Shown here one piece after another: positions 33,286 through 45,171 of a stretch of DNA of 64,000 nt. The notes beneath the pieces are model-generated. The model saw only the letters and a list, made by a program, of their open reading frames with translations, ran no database searches and had not been told where the DNA came from. How positions within the stretch are numbered: position 1 is the stretch's first letter; each line of letters opens with the position of its first letter. This stretch comes from Ooceraea biroi. Lineage: Eukaryota > Arthropoda > Insecta > Hymenoptera > Formicidae. The stretch lies in contig NC_039507.1 in NCBI RefSeq assembly GCF_003672135.1, positions 10,974,290 through 11,038,289 of the forward strand. The letters run 5' to 3'. The position numbers and the translations under genes are program-made.

Positions 33286-35732
33286 GTATGCATCTTTTGA
33301 ATTTGATCTCGAACATCATTGTCCTGTCATACGATTGTTTCCGGACTTAGGTAGAACATTGATGTCACGACACGTTTTAAATGGGATTTTGATATTACGA
33401 TTACAGCACCAAGTATTTAAATTTGGAAGGAAAGTATCCTTATTGACGACAATAGTGATATATTTTCTTTTTAGAAGTGACAACACATCGATTGAGACAA
33501 AAAGAGCATATGAAATCATATGCAATTGTAACTGTCAGAGAGATATTGATAAACAAACACTTGTTAATTTCTTTAAGATTTAATTTCTTACCCTTTGAGT
33601 TTATTTTTTGTTCACTTAATAATAGACTATTTCTGGAAATCTGTAGAAGTAGCGCTTATTCTATATTTATAATTAATACAAATCTTTTTATTAATGTAAT
33701 CTTTTCTAGCATATGAGAAACAATAGTAAGCGATATGTATTAACACAATATATAAATTATTAGTATTTATTTTACTGATTTTCTTAAATTTATTATAATT
33801 GTATATTAATTTTATATTTTTTTGTACATACCATTTTATATTAGCTTTATATTTGTACAGTACAAAATGTGCTATATAGAATTTTAATTATTTATTATAT
33901 AAATAATTAAATATTTAAATATTAATTTTACAGTTACATTATTTAAATAATACTGAATTAAATTATAAAGCATGTAATTTTTAATAATTTACATGCTTTA
34001 GTTTGAAAAAATCTAATATTTTCTGTATTATCTGTATAAAAGATGCTAAGATATAAAATTGCTATTCGCGCATGCAACGTTCCAGCAATTATTATCTATT
34101 ACATCATTAGATAACAACCTTTGCGAAAGAAATCTGTCAATTTGGAATTGGGACATATCTTTTTTAGACGCAAAATGCTGTCTGTTTGAGTAAGAAAATA
34201 TACCATTTGCACATATCAACAGAGCATAATAGTGATCTTGCCTTCCATGGAGTTTTACTTGGGCTGTACTGATGCAGAACAAAATATAGACAGCCTCATG
34301 TTGATTTGTTGCGGAATTCTCGGTGTGCTAAAAACAATATGGTTTCGCATTTATGCGGATAATTTAACTATCAATTACGGTTCAGCTGTCAATGATTATG
34401 TGACAATTGTAAATGTAAAACATCGTTCCATCATGCGAAGACACGCCTTCATGGGAAGAATTCTCTCCTGTTTCATGGTTTGCTTCTCTTACGTTGCTGT
34501 GCTTATATATTCATTTATCCCTCTTCTGGGTGATGAACAAGATAATGTAGTCAACGAAACAAACGAGGAGGCTGTACTAGAGTATCCGATACCATCAAGA
34601 TGTGCTTTACAGTACCTGAATGCGCCAATGAGCATGTATCAAATTTACTGTTTCATCGAATTCATAGTGTTACTAATTACATGCACCTGTAATCATGGTA
34701 ACAATTATTTCTTCTTTAATATATTCTATTATCTTTTTCTTTTGTATTATGCGATAAGCAGAATTCTGAAATTATTTTTTATGCATCAGAATTAATTTTA
34801 TTAATGCAATATATTTGTATAATATAAACAATTTTTACATATTGCACAATAATAACATAGATAGAAGGATAAAAATATACTTATGAAAGAATAAAATAAA
34901 TATGTGTATGATAAAATCAAAGATATATTAAATATATGTAATATGTAATGTGATATGTAATTCGACAAGTAGAATGTATGTAAAATAGTTATTGTTTGAT
35001 AGGTAATACGTACCCTTTAATTACTTAATTACTTTAAACAGTGAAATAATTAAATCATGTTTTAGTATATTTCCTTTCTGTATAGGTAATGACTCTTTAT
35101 TTCTCAACATTACATTACATGTTTGCGGCCAAGTGAAAATTCTAAAGGCCAATTTTATGGATTTTACTGTAACAAATTTGCAAGTGTATGATCATTTCAA
35201 CGCACTAATTCAAAGGCATAATTATCTAATACAATTAGCCAAGAAACTTGCCGATACAATAAGTTTCATTTTGATAACGCAGTTATTTATCAGCAGTATA
35301 CTTTTATGTATAATGGGTAAATATTGTCATTGATAACAATTATAGATACGTGCTATGTAAAGTCTACATTAATCACAAAAGTGTTTTTCAGGCTTTCAAT
35401 TTATCTTAGCATTAAAACTCAATGATGCTGTTGTTATGGGAAAGAGTCTTACTGTACTATGTACATTTTTGACACAACTATCGGTGTACAGCTACGTTGG
35501 GGATTATTTAAAATCTCAGATGGAAGAAGTTGGACTTTTCAGTTATCAAAATACGTGGTATAATCTTCCCGAAAAGATAATGAAAAATTTAATTTTTATC
35601 ATTATGCGAGCACATTATCCCGTAAAATTACAAGCAGGAAGTTTTATTGTAGTAAACTTAGCAACTTATATGAGTATTCTGAGAACTTCTATCTCGTATC
35701 TGTCTGTGCTCCGTATAATGGTAGAAACGTAA
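33145..35732 (+). CDS. Odorant receptor gene 2, four exons, intact
   Basis: Exons 33145-33285, 34223-34697, 35086-35316 and 35392-35732 join in phases 0, 1 and 1 to give 395 residues. The N-terminus MAGERWKSDIAYAMTPFKFL and TWPIGIWPLQ is typical of an expanded hymenopteran receptor clade. Exon 2 has GILGVLKTIWFRIY and IMRRHAFMGRILSC, exon 3 has FLNITLHVCGQVKILKANF, and exon 4 has LTQLSVYSYVGDYLKSQ and LIFIIMRAHYPVKLQAGSF. The start at 33145 is chosen because the conserved N-terminus begins there, although the frame is open from 33073. It lies 0.5 kb behind receptor 1 on the same strand, so the two form a tandem cluster. Ligand unknown. Confidence 0.88.
34223..34697 (+). CDS. Odorant receptor 2, exon 2
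   Basis: Acceptor CATATCAACAG, donor CATG|GTAACA. It carries helices 1 to 4, for example DSLMLICCGILGVLKTIWF and FMVCFSYVAVLIYSFI. The open frame continues 98 bases into the intron with sequence that looks like a decayed version of exon 3. Confidence 0.85.
35086..35316 (+). CDS. Odorant receptor 2, exon 3
   Basis: Acceptor TTCTGTATAG, starts by completing a glycine codon, encodes NDSLFLNITLHVCGQVKIL through LFISSILLCIMG and ends at GGTAAA in phase 1. Confidence 0.85.
35392..35732 (+). CDS. Odorant receptor 2, exon 4
   Basis: Acceptor GTTTTTCAG, encodes FQFILALKLNDAVVMG through YLSVLRIMVET and stops at TAA (35730-35732). The ACG|TAAGT at the end resembles a donor, but the conserved length of the family favours the stop. 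Confidence 0.82.
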
Positions 35733-35948
35733 GTTAACTTATAATTATAATACGTAAACCGAAAAAGGTTTACAAATTACATATGCACAATTTCAAGTTA
35801 TGTTTAATAAGACAAAAATCTGTAGAAGCAAGAAATATTTAATATTACTGGTTTAATTGAGAGATTTATTATAATAAAATTATAATAACGTATAGTCGTC
35901 TCTTGTGTTAAGTCAATAATGTCTTCTTATGCATTACCGAAAATATAC

Positions 35949-36260
35949 AGGATGTCTCGCGTAAGTTATCCAATCGCTCTCCTGCAGGTAGATCTCCGCT
36001 AAGTTGAACTAAAAAGTCTTAAACCATTTTGCAATTAACCATGCAAAATTTCGAGTTATTAATGAAAGAAGATTAGTGAATCAGTACAAATGAGAACGCG
36101 GCTCGTGTAGTGAGGCTGTCGGTAGGAGGGCCGCGCGCTCGTTGTTGGTTACGGCGCAGTGAGGCAGCGGCGCCAGAAAGCGTGCTTTGTAGCATGCGGT
36201 GGGGAAGGAGTGAAAATGGTCTCGCGAATCGTCGCATGCTTTCTGGCCTCACCCACTCCA
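35949..36260. repeat. One-ended repeat, ACAGGATGTCTCGCGTAAG
   Basis: The start resembles the ends of the foldback family at 28286-28747. A small inverted pair (AGAAAGCGTGC... and GCATGCTTTCT) lies at 36176-36244, and the GC content is higher than around it. The other terminus is not found, so it is probably truncated. Confidence 0.45.
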
Positions 36261-36349
36261 CTCACATCAGTGACACAAGATTTTGCTATAATACATTTTT
36301 TTTCATCATTTTGCATTATTCTATTTAGCTGATTTCAATAGAGAACGTT

Positions 36350-36665
36350 TTCTTTGCTACTATGCCCATGTACTCATGATTATGTGGGGAAAGATATCGC
36401 AACTGTGTATAGACAAGCTTTTCACGTTTATCTTACGACCGTTCGAAGGGTTCCGAATGAATTAATAAAATATGAGTGTGATAGAAGTAATATGCTTCAT
36501 CCATCATGTTTATCGGTTGACAATACTTCATTATAATTTTCATAAATCGCCATTGAATTCGCAAAAGAAAATTCTATTTGTAACAAGTGGACAAAGCATT
36601 GTAGTTTAAGTAAACTACCATGCCATGTCCGTGTTACACATGCAACTGTCATAATGTCGGATGAT
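36350..36665 (+). pseudogene. Decayed copy of an odorant receptor 5' region
   Basis: It is a diverged direct duplicate of 37405-37715: GTGTATAGACAAGCTTTT, GAAGGGTTCC, AATAAAATATGAGT, and then a segment matching the receptor first exon at 37618 (GAATTCGCAAAAGAA). The start codon has become ATT, and stops interrupt the frame, so it is not functional. Confidence 0.6.
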
Positions 36666-37617
36666 CTTTATGATTTCTTGATTCACGCTTCCTGCAGCAT
36701 TAATAAAAGATCTGCACTTTGCGATGATGAGATCAAATTATCCGCTTCGTCTCACTGGAGGAAAATTTTTTACGCTAATCGCGGTAGAGAGAGACAGTAG
36801 TGGATGTTCTAAAATTGTCAGTCTCATATATTTCTGTTCTACGATTAGCACTAGAAGATTAATATAATTCAACAATGGATATTTATTTTTGCAGTAAAAT
36901 TAAGAGTTTGCAAGAATTATTATACAATAATTATTAGTGCAGTATATAAATATAAAGAATGCAGATATATTATATTTAATTAAAATATTTTAAAACATAT
37001 ATGTAATGTAATGTAATGTGTTTAATTATTAACTTGATACTTGATTATGCTGTTAATCGATAAAAGATGTTAAGAAGTTCTGAGATTCAATTGTTATTTC
37101 AAACACCAAGGACTTCATGCAACGAAGTTGCATGCTTAACTTATTCAGCACAAGAACTTCTTGCACACGTCCTTCGTAACCACCTGTTACCACTGGTGAA
37201 ACTTTTTCCACTTTGTTGCATGTTTCTTATGAATAAACTTAGTAAAATTGTTAAATTTCGGCTAGTTATACTAATAATCACATTGTCTTTTACTTTGCAA
37301 TTAATTGTTTTTACGATGTTTTGTTTACGATACACAATAATTTAACTGTCACAACAGTTTCTTTCATCGTTGCACGTATTGATACAGTCTTTCTTCTACT
37401 GTTGCTTTATCGAGCTTATGAAGTGGTAGAAGGTACCCTAACAGTGTACAGACATGCGTATTGCCTCTTCTTGCGCGATAGTTTGAAGGGTTCCCCATGG
37501 ACTAATAAAATATGAGTTTGGTGGGGATAATCTGTTAATATCCGTCTGCGTTTGATGATTCACGATAATGCTTCATAACAGTACAGTAAATGTACTGTAC
37601 AGTAAATGTGAATCGAT

Positions 37618-37848
37618 ATGGAATTTGCAAAAGAACTTCCACTGGTAACAACCGGACAAAATAGTTTCGCATGTAAAGTCATCCGGGCGGTTCACGTAAC
37701 CGCCATAATGTTGGATGATCATTGGAACGATGATGTTGCATATGTCTTTTCCATGCATAGAACACTTATGCAAGTACTCGGTATATGGCCATTACAGAAA
37801 AAAACAGTGTTCCAAATGATGCAGTGTAGTTTAACGAATCTTCTACAG
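37618..37848 (+). pseudogene. Orphan odorant receptor first exon
   Basis: An open frame of 77 codons from ATG, with DDVAYVFSMHRTLMQVLGIW and PLQKKTVFQMMQCSLTNLLQ, then CTACAG|GTACAT as donor. The GIWPLQ motif matches the start of receptor 2. No second exon follows; instead the sequence runs into the giant palindrome. The gene may have been cut by that structure or by duplication. It could also be a working exon of a gene whose remainder lies elsewhere. Confidence 0.68.
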
Positions 37849-38599
37849 GTACATTATCAATAAGAAATTCTTAAACTGTTACAGGAAAAACGAGTACACT
37901 AAAGCTAGATACTTAAACTTCAAGCTCAAAAATTCGTCTATAGTAGATTTATGCAACGCTCTTATTAAATATTTAAGTTTCTTAAATGTACATGTGTTTA
38001 TAATGCTAACATAACACAATGTACATAATAGTCCATAAATATATATAAATGTTACAATTTTTTTCATTTATTATTTTATTCATTCATATATTATTTTATT
38101 GTATCTACTATTGTACTATGCAACAGTAATAACGTATGCACAAGTGAGTTCGAGTTTGGCGAAGGATGATGGACGCACAGTCCTTTCCCAATAAGCTTCT
38201 AATCAATGCTACCCTCATGTGGAAACTTCGGACCATCAAGACTTTGAATACCCCCAATGGCAGAGAAGCGGTACGGCGCATTCACGTGCCATCCGCACTT
38301 TCCTCACCATACACCCGCCAATACCTTGCGCACCCACTACAAGCGGACGGCCGGCACAACGAACGCGAAAAAATGACGCCAGCACTTAGCCGGCGCGGGG
38401 ATAATGTACACGGCAAACGACGTACAACGCGCGCGTTAACGCGAGTATCGTGTCTACCCTTCCCCTAAATCACTGCGCGCAACTCCACTACGGCAAGGGT
38501 AACTAACACGGGCTTGAATGGATTCGCATTTTAACATAATTGTGTCCCCAATGATTTGATTTGCGCACAAGGACCATTTTAGATACCGCGATGCGTGCA
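37849..38599. other. Spacer before the giant palindrome
   Basis: A GC-richer piece at 38220-38500 has a 100-codon frame (38166-38468) with no recognisable domain and is probably chance. The rest is AT-rich. No receptor exon 2 was found. Confidence 0.45.
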
Positions 38600-38603
38600 A
38601 GCG

Positions 38604-38877
38604 ATCTAGAAGTTGTTGGGCTGAGTGACGATGACACATTAATACTATCGAGTAGTATACATGATTTATATTCGTTGGATATAAGGAATGAATCTCAAAT
38701 GATGTCATTCGCTGACATCCTTTACATATTAGGGGATTCTCATCTAGCAAACGTATGAGAATTATTACATGATCGCCTCATCGTGCCACCAAACACAGCT
38801 ATTGGAAGAGGTGAATAACTTTTTTATACATACAAGTGTTCATCCGGAGAAAATCGTCTCTTGCTTCGCATATAGAT
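38604..38877 (+). pseudogene. Outer-arm reading frame, decayed copy
   Basis: Translation gives VVGLSDDDTLILSSS and, after shifts, PPNTAIGRGE and VHPEKIVSCFAYR then stop. These pieces line up with the 71-codon frame at 49187-49402 on the other strand (ELSDEPDTINLL, TPAIGRRLINYF, LTPEKKCLFVTHR then stop). A splice-acceptor-like CTAG precedes both. The family is unknown. Frameshifts and stops show this copy is not functional. Confidence 0.4.
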
Positions 38878-39989
38878 AGTGGATCTGGTAATATCGCAAC
38901 AACAGTTATAAAGCGCCTTAATGAAGAATCCAAGCATCCAATATTCTCGCATCTCGCGAACAGTTCTCGAGGGAATAAATAATATCTATGAAAATCAATG
39001 GAACAACAGCGAGGAAGACAATTATAGATATTCTTTTCAATAACTCTGATAAATCAAACTTTGACGCAGTTGTACATCTTTGAAATCAGATCTCTTTCGA
39101 CAATACCTATTTATGATTAAGTTCGTAAGTTATAGTTTATAATATATGAATACATTCATGAACCTTATGCTATACTTAGCTATATTATTATTTCTTATAA
39201 ATGTTAATATTTTGTTTCTTAAATTATGACAGGAGTATAAAGACCGCATTGTACCGTAGCTGATATCATACTTTCAGACGTTGCAAGAAGACTGGCATAT
39301 ATTTGATCTTGTATCTGATCGTGATTGTTCCGGGCCTGGCTGTTACCTATCGAAATGAATGGTTATTAAATGGAACCCAAAAATGGTTAACCTCATTATA
39401 ATGTTCGATTACTCATACCTTTCTACATTTCCATTTTTGTCTGTAATGACTTTTTTATTATATTATTGCAGTAATGTAACAAACTCGAATGACGACAGTG
39501 TCTTTATAATTGTCTCGATGACGGTGTGAGGCCATTTTTGAATAAAAATAACTTGTTCCACATTTATATCTTGCTTTAGAATGTCTCATAAGTTTTGACA
39601 GATATCCCAGAATAAATTTGTTAACGAGTATTTTTCATGTATATGTCATGTATTAATTCTACTAATAACAATTCCTAAATTAACCGATAAGATAATTGTC
39701 ACAGCAAGTTAGCATAGATATGTTTAAAGTACTGACACATTAAAGAGTAATTCGCTTCTAATTTCAAAACAATTCTTTATTTTCCAAATTTTTGTAATCT
39801 TAGTTTAATTTATGAATGCAATGTTCGTTTTAGCTGATGATAAGTTTGAGTTCCCATTATAAGAAAACAATGTATTTGAAGCGGGATAATTATCTTAATT
39901 ATTATAATAGAAATTGTAACGATTCCAACCAAGAAATGGTTGAAACAGATAGAAGGTGGATGCGAAGGTTTCTATACCTGGTGACGAAT

Positions 39990-40063
39990 GCTTGTCTATC
40001 TTACGGACTCTTTATATGACAGGAAACAAAGATGTATTTAAGTTCGTAGATGAATTGGAAAAG
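39990..40063 (+). other. Possible exon at the inner arm boundary (copy at 47826-47898, minus)
   Basis: The frame LRTLYMTGNKDVFKFVDELEK ends at AAG|GTACCT, a plausible donor, in both arms. In the right arm it extends upstream with ECYVLI. I do not recognise the protein. The high identity of the arms gives no independent evidence of selection. Confidence 0.3.
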
Positions 40064-40257
40064 GTACCTCAATAAGTTATACGTAAAGAAATTTCATTTC
40101 CTGAAAGTTCCTGCAGTTTTCTTTTCTTTCTTTTAAACATAAGATTCACTAATATATTTTTTTTCATCAATAAGTATATATCTATATATAGCAAAGAATA
40201 CTAGGATTCATTGTGTATATGAATATTTTATTTAGTTTACATAAAACTTTTTATTAC

Positions 40258-42718
40258 CCAAGGAACACAACGCAGTCAAAATGACATCATTTTGACGTCA
40301 AAAAACATCAAAAAGACATCCTATTGTAGTAATATAGGAACTAAAGCGGTCTAAGAGCCGGAGCACAGACTTTTGCATAATGCATAAGAGAATCAACTAA
40401 TTAGAATCTTCATTTCTATCTTCAGGGTGACAATCCTGAAGATAGCAACTGAAGGATTCTATGAGTGATGATTATTTACATTATGCAATTGTCTGTGCTT
40501 CGCGCCCTATACGAGTTTTTTATGTTTTACAATATATAAGAAGAATGCTAATCTAACCTAACATAACTGTTTGCTGTCTGTAAGTCATGAAATGCATGGA
40601 TAAATTTTTTCCTTAATGTTAACTTGAGCTTTCTTCAAAGTTAAATACAGAATATAAACAAAAGTTAAACACAACATAAGTAAAATATCGTAATGCACGG
40701 CTATATAATATACTTACTTGTTTTGCAGTATCGTCCATCTTAACGAAAGAATATTATTTTCAATTACTGTGGAAGATTCTTTTACTATTATTATATATTA
40801 CTGCAATTAATAGCACTGCTTTCACAAGACTTATAATACAAGGTTCGCAATTTCACAAACATTCGTTGAATAGCGGGAAATAATACCGTTGCCGTTGCAC
40901 ATTGCGCATTGCACACAAGGGCATTACAAATGCGCGGCAAGAAATGACACGATGGCTACTCTTCCGGAAGTAGCAAACCAGCAAGAGATGATGGCTGCTG
41001 TAGCGAATGTATATGAACACCCGGTAAATTCAAATGAGTCACGGCACCTCTTCAGTGTATTGCGCTTTCTATATAAGTTTTGGTAATTATGTACTTTAAC
41101 GGACCCAGCCCCGATGACCTTGACCTGACCTTGACATATGTTGTCAAGGTCACCCTCCTGAGTGACCTTGAAGAAGTTTTAGCCGTCGTTCATTGTTTGT
41201 TAAAAAGTTATAAACAAAGAAAGTTTAATGATTTCGCACGAATTTTTAGCTGTCCACGTGAAGCATGATACTGACATATATTACAAAGGTTACCTTCCCG
41301 AATAACCCGCACTAGGTTTTAGTCGTCGATCGTTGTTTATGAAAAAGTATTAACCAAAGAAATTTCGAAAATATAGTAGTTATTTTGAAAGAATATTGAA
41401 TATTGAAAAATATAACGACGAATATGTATATGAACGAAGAAAGGAAAGTCATTTAAAGCAGTGAATTGTTAATATATAGAATAGTTTCTTTTAATATAAG
41501 TACAAATATTCTTCACTTTAATCAAAAGCACAAACAGTTAAATACAAAGTATTCTCTGCTTTAACTTAACCTAATCTAACCTAACGCTGGGCCAGTGTAA
41601 CAGATTTCACCGTGCAGATTTTGATCACCTGGTACACGCCACGGATTCCGGCGGGGGGAGGGGCAATGCCCTTCCCCCTGCCCTCCCGCGAAGCGGGCTG
41701 AAAACGAGCGTATGTGTCCGAGGCTCCAGTTTCGGAAATATAACCTAACCCAAACCTATTCTGATTTAAGCTGAAATTCCATCAAATATACTCTTTCGTA
41801 AACGTATATGGTATCGTAGACTTATGCTTTATTCAGTAAACATTTTGTTAATAACTTTTAACAAACAACGAGCGACGGCTAAAACCTCTTCAAGGTCATC
41901 AGGAGGGTGACCTTGACAACATATGTCAAGGTCAAGGTCATCGGAGGTTGGTCCGTTAAAGTACATAATACCCTAAAATGTTATTTAAATGTTATATAAA
42001 TGGAATATATATTATTTATTCTTTTTCCTCTCTCTACAACTACAGGTGCATGTTTAATTTATTTTCCTAAACGTTATGTACAATTTCGTACTTTCCTCTT
42101 ATTTATTATTCGTCAAAAATGTACCACACTTTATCGTAGAAATGGACTTACGATACAAGTTATGCCCTGCCGTGATCACCGTTCCTATATATATTTTGTA
42201 TTATATTTTGCATGCGAGAAACGAAGCCATCTACCGGACAACTCGACATCTGAATGTTAAAAATGATATATAACATAGACATAATATGCAAAATTTACAG
42301 TTATATAATATCGCATATTTCAGTTATATTACTGTTATATTATTATAACCAATGTATAACAGAGCAATATAACAGTTTTATAACGCAGTTATATTGCAGT
42401 TACAAAGTAAATTATGCAACCTCAACATTAATAACATATAACAGTTGTTATATTACGTGTTACTTCTGTGTTATATATAATAGTTATATTTTGTGTTTGA
42501 CGGGAATATATAATTTTGAGAATTTTTTATCATTTTCAAATCATTTTCACATTACTATAAATTTACAGGGCCAGCGTAAAATCGATCATTTTTTCGTCAC
42601 TGAGCAGCGTATGTGATGATATCATGATAAATCAAATTTCGTCACATGGAAAATCATGGCTATTTCGAATCAAAATAAAGTCATTTTGACTCTTTCTGAC
42701 TTCAGTGTGTTCCTTGGG
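40258..42718. mobile_element. Nested 2.46-kb element, left arm
   Basis: Ends CCCAAGGAACACA and TGTGTTCCTTGGG, flanked by TA on each side (40256-40257, 42719-42720), a Tc1/mariner-style target. It contains a smaller hairpin (40375-40490), a 0.9-kb foldback (41082-41972) and a piece of the CCCAGCAAACACA family (to about 42505). No transposase frame. Confidence 0.8.
41082..41972. mobile_element. 891-bp foldback, GGTAATTATGTACTTTAACG ends, left arm
   Basis: Inverted termini GGTAATTATGTACTTTAACG and its complement at 41950-41972, continuing inward through GACCTTGACATATGTTGTCA. The centre has a GC-rich hairpin (GGGGGGAGGGGCAATGCCC). A related half is at 14800-15060 and the mirror copy at 45915-46809. 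Confidence 0.82.
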
Positions 42719-43916
42719 TAGGAGTATCAATATGTCTTGAGATAAGTGTAATTGTCACATATTTGTCAAATAATATATCTGCAGATAAAAACATTTCCAC
42801 AATAAGTAAATTTCGTGTTTCCACATATGTGCAGAATGAATTTAGTGTTACGTGCTATGCAAGAAGACAAATCGATGTATCACGAAAGGCAATAAGGGTT
42901 ATAGATTATCAATATACGGTATGTCCGCGCATACCTATTGTGTGTGTGATACATAAAGATTACACATATGCATAAAACAAGAAACTATAAGTATAATATT
43001 CTGCGTATAATTATATGTTACTTTACATCACGACGACATTCCGAGAAAGATCTCTTGTGCAAGATAATGGGAGAGGCAAAAGACAACTGTTTAAAAGTAA
43101 TGTACAAAGATATAGATCCTAGTCGTGATTCTGCATCATATTTACCCAGCTGGCGGACGTTTGGGACGATAGACTTACGTCTAATAGAATTTCCTTAGTA
43201 CCTTATCTCATTAAAAATGGTTGTTATTTAGTCATGAAGACAGTACAAGAGTACTTGTATTCCAATTTGCCTCCTTTGAAGAGATTATCTTTTTTGCGGA
43301 TGTGTCGTATGTGAAAGTAATTAAGTTTTTATAAGTAATTAATTATAATATTCTTATAATAAAATTATAAGATAAGTATTTATTATCGGTAATTATTTTG
43401 TACATTCTAGTGTGACTTAAGAGAAGAATGTATATAATACACACCCAAACCAAAGAAGAGGAAGGCTGAAATGAAATTCGCAGTTGGAATGATAGTGACA
43501 TGTATTTGTACCGACAAAACTCATCCAGAAGTAAATGCCATAAATGCCACACGTGATAATAGGATGGTCAGTGGATGATGATTGATAAGGAGATGGAACT
43601 ATTTGAACTGTTTAGCCGAGGTACAAAGTGCATGGTACCTAGCTATTCCGCAAGCCAGAATCTATTTCCATTCAAGCGGGCATGTTATATTCAAGAATGT
43701 ATAAACAAAGTGTTTTAAATACATTGTGTTATTCTGAATTATATATATTTACTATACACATATATAATTACTATATTACTACAATAGGATCCTCCCGCGA
43801 TAAATGGTCGAACTTAAAATATGATTTCGTAAACTTAAAACTATAATGAGGACTTCAAAACAAAACATTTTCCTCTGGAAGTATGCTCGCAAGCGCTTTG
43901 TTCAAGATATATTGAC
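42719..43916. other. Inner palindrome arm next to the loop, left
   Basis: Two short frames, 42763-42975 and 42968-43198, have some coding flavour (CYARRQIDVSRKAIRVIDYQ; VMYKDIDPSRDSASYLPSWR) but match nothing I know and lack clear starts. The mirror copy at 43977-45171 carries the same frames with a few indels. Confidence 0.4.
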
Positions 43917-43976
43917 CTTTTAAGCTACAGAAGTATAGTGATGAAGATAATCGAATATTCACTTTTTGTGTTATAA
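43917..43976. other. Loop of the giant palindrome
   Basis: Sixty unpaired bases between GATATATTGAC and its complement GTCAATATATC. This spacing is too long for instant cruciform closure but short enough to make the site unstable in cloning. Confidence 0.85.
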
Positions 43977-45171
43977 GTCAATATATCTTGAACAAAGCGC
44001 TTGCGAGCATACTTCCAGAGGAAAATGTTTTGTTTTGAAGTCCTCATTATAGTTTTAAGTTTACGAAAATCATATTTTAAGTTCGACCATTTATCGCGGG
44101 AGGATCCTATTGTAGTAATATAGTAATTATATATGTGTATAGTAAATATATATAATTCAGAATAACACAATGTATTTAAAACACTTTGTTTATACATTCT
44201 TGAATATAACATGCCCGCTTGAATGGAAATAGATTCTGGCTTGCGGGAATAGCTAGGTACCATGCACTTTGTACCTCGGCTAAACAGTTCAAATAGTTCC
44301 ATCTCCTTATCAAATCATCATCCACTGACCATCTATTATCACGTGTGGCATTTTATGGCATTTTACTTCTGGATGAGTTTTGTCGGTACAAATACATGTC
44401 ACTATCATTCCAACTGCGAATTTCATTCAGCTTCCTCTTCTTTGGTTTGGGTGTGTATTATATACATTCTTCTCTTAAGTCACACTAGAATGTACAAAAT
44501 AATTACCGATAATAAATACTTATCTTATAATTTTATTATAAGAATATTATAATTAATTACTTATAAAAACTTAATTACTTTCACATACGACACATCCGCA
44601 AAAAAGATAATCTCTTCAAAGGAGGCAATTGGAATACAAGTACTCTTGTACTGTCTTCATGACTAAATAACAACCATTTTTAATGAGATAAGGTACTAAG
44701 GAAATTCTATTAGACGTAAGTCTATCGTCCCAAACGTCCGCCAGCTGGGTAAATATGATGCAGAATCACGACTAGGATCTATATCTTTGTACATTACTTT
44801 TAAACAGTTGTCTTTTGCCTCTCCCATTATCTTGCACAAGAAGATCTTTCTCGGAATGTCGTCGTGATGTAAAGTAACATATAATTATACGCAGAATATT
44901 ATACTTATAGTTTCTTGTTTTATGCATATGTGTAATCTTATGTATCACACACACAATAGGTATGCGCGGACATACCGTATATTGATAATCTATAACCCTT
45001 ATTGCCTTTCGTGATACATCGATTGTCTTCTTGCATAGCACGTAACACTAAATTCATTCTGCACATATGTGGAAACACGAAATTTACTTATTGTGGAAAT
45101 GTTTTATCTGCAGATATTATTTGACAAATATGTGACAATTACACTTATCTCAAGACATATTGATACTCCTA

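Noticed and set aside
33286..34222. Frames at 33335-33716 in the first intron of receptor 2
   Set aside because: No similarity to receptor exons, and splicing from 33285 to 34223 already gives a continuous receptor.
38166..38468. 100-codon frame in a GC-richer patch
   Set aside because: Low-complexity, basic composition, no domain, no splice or expression evidence.
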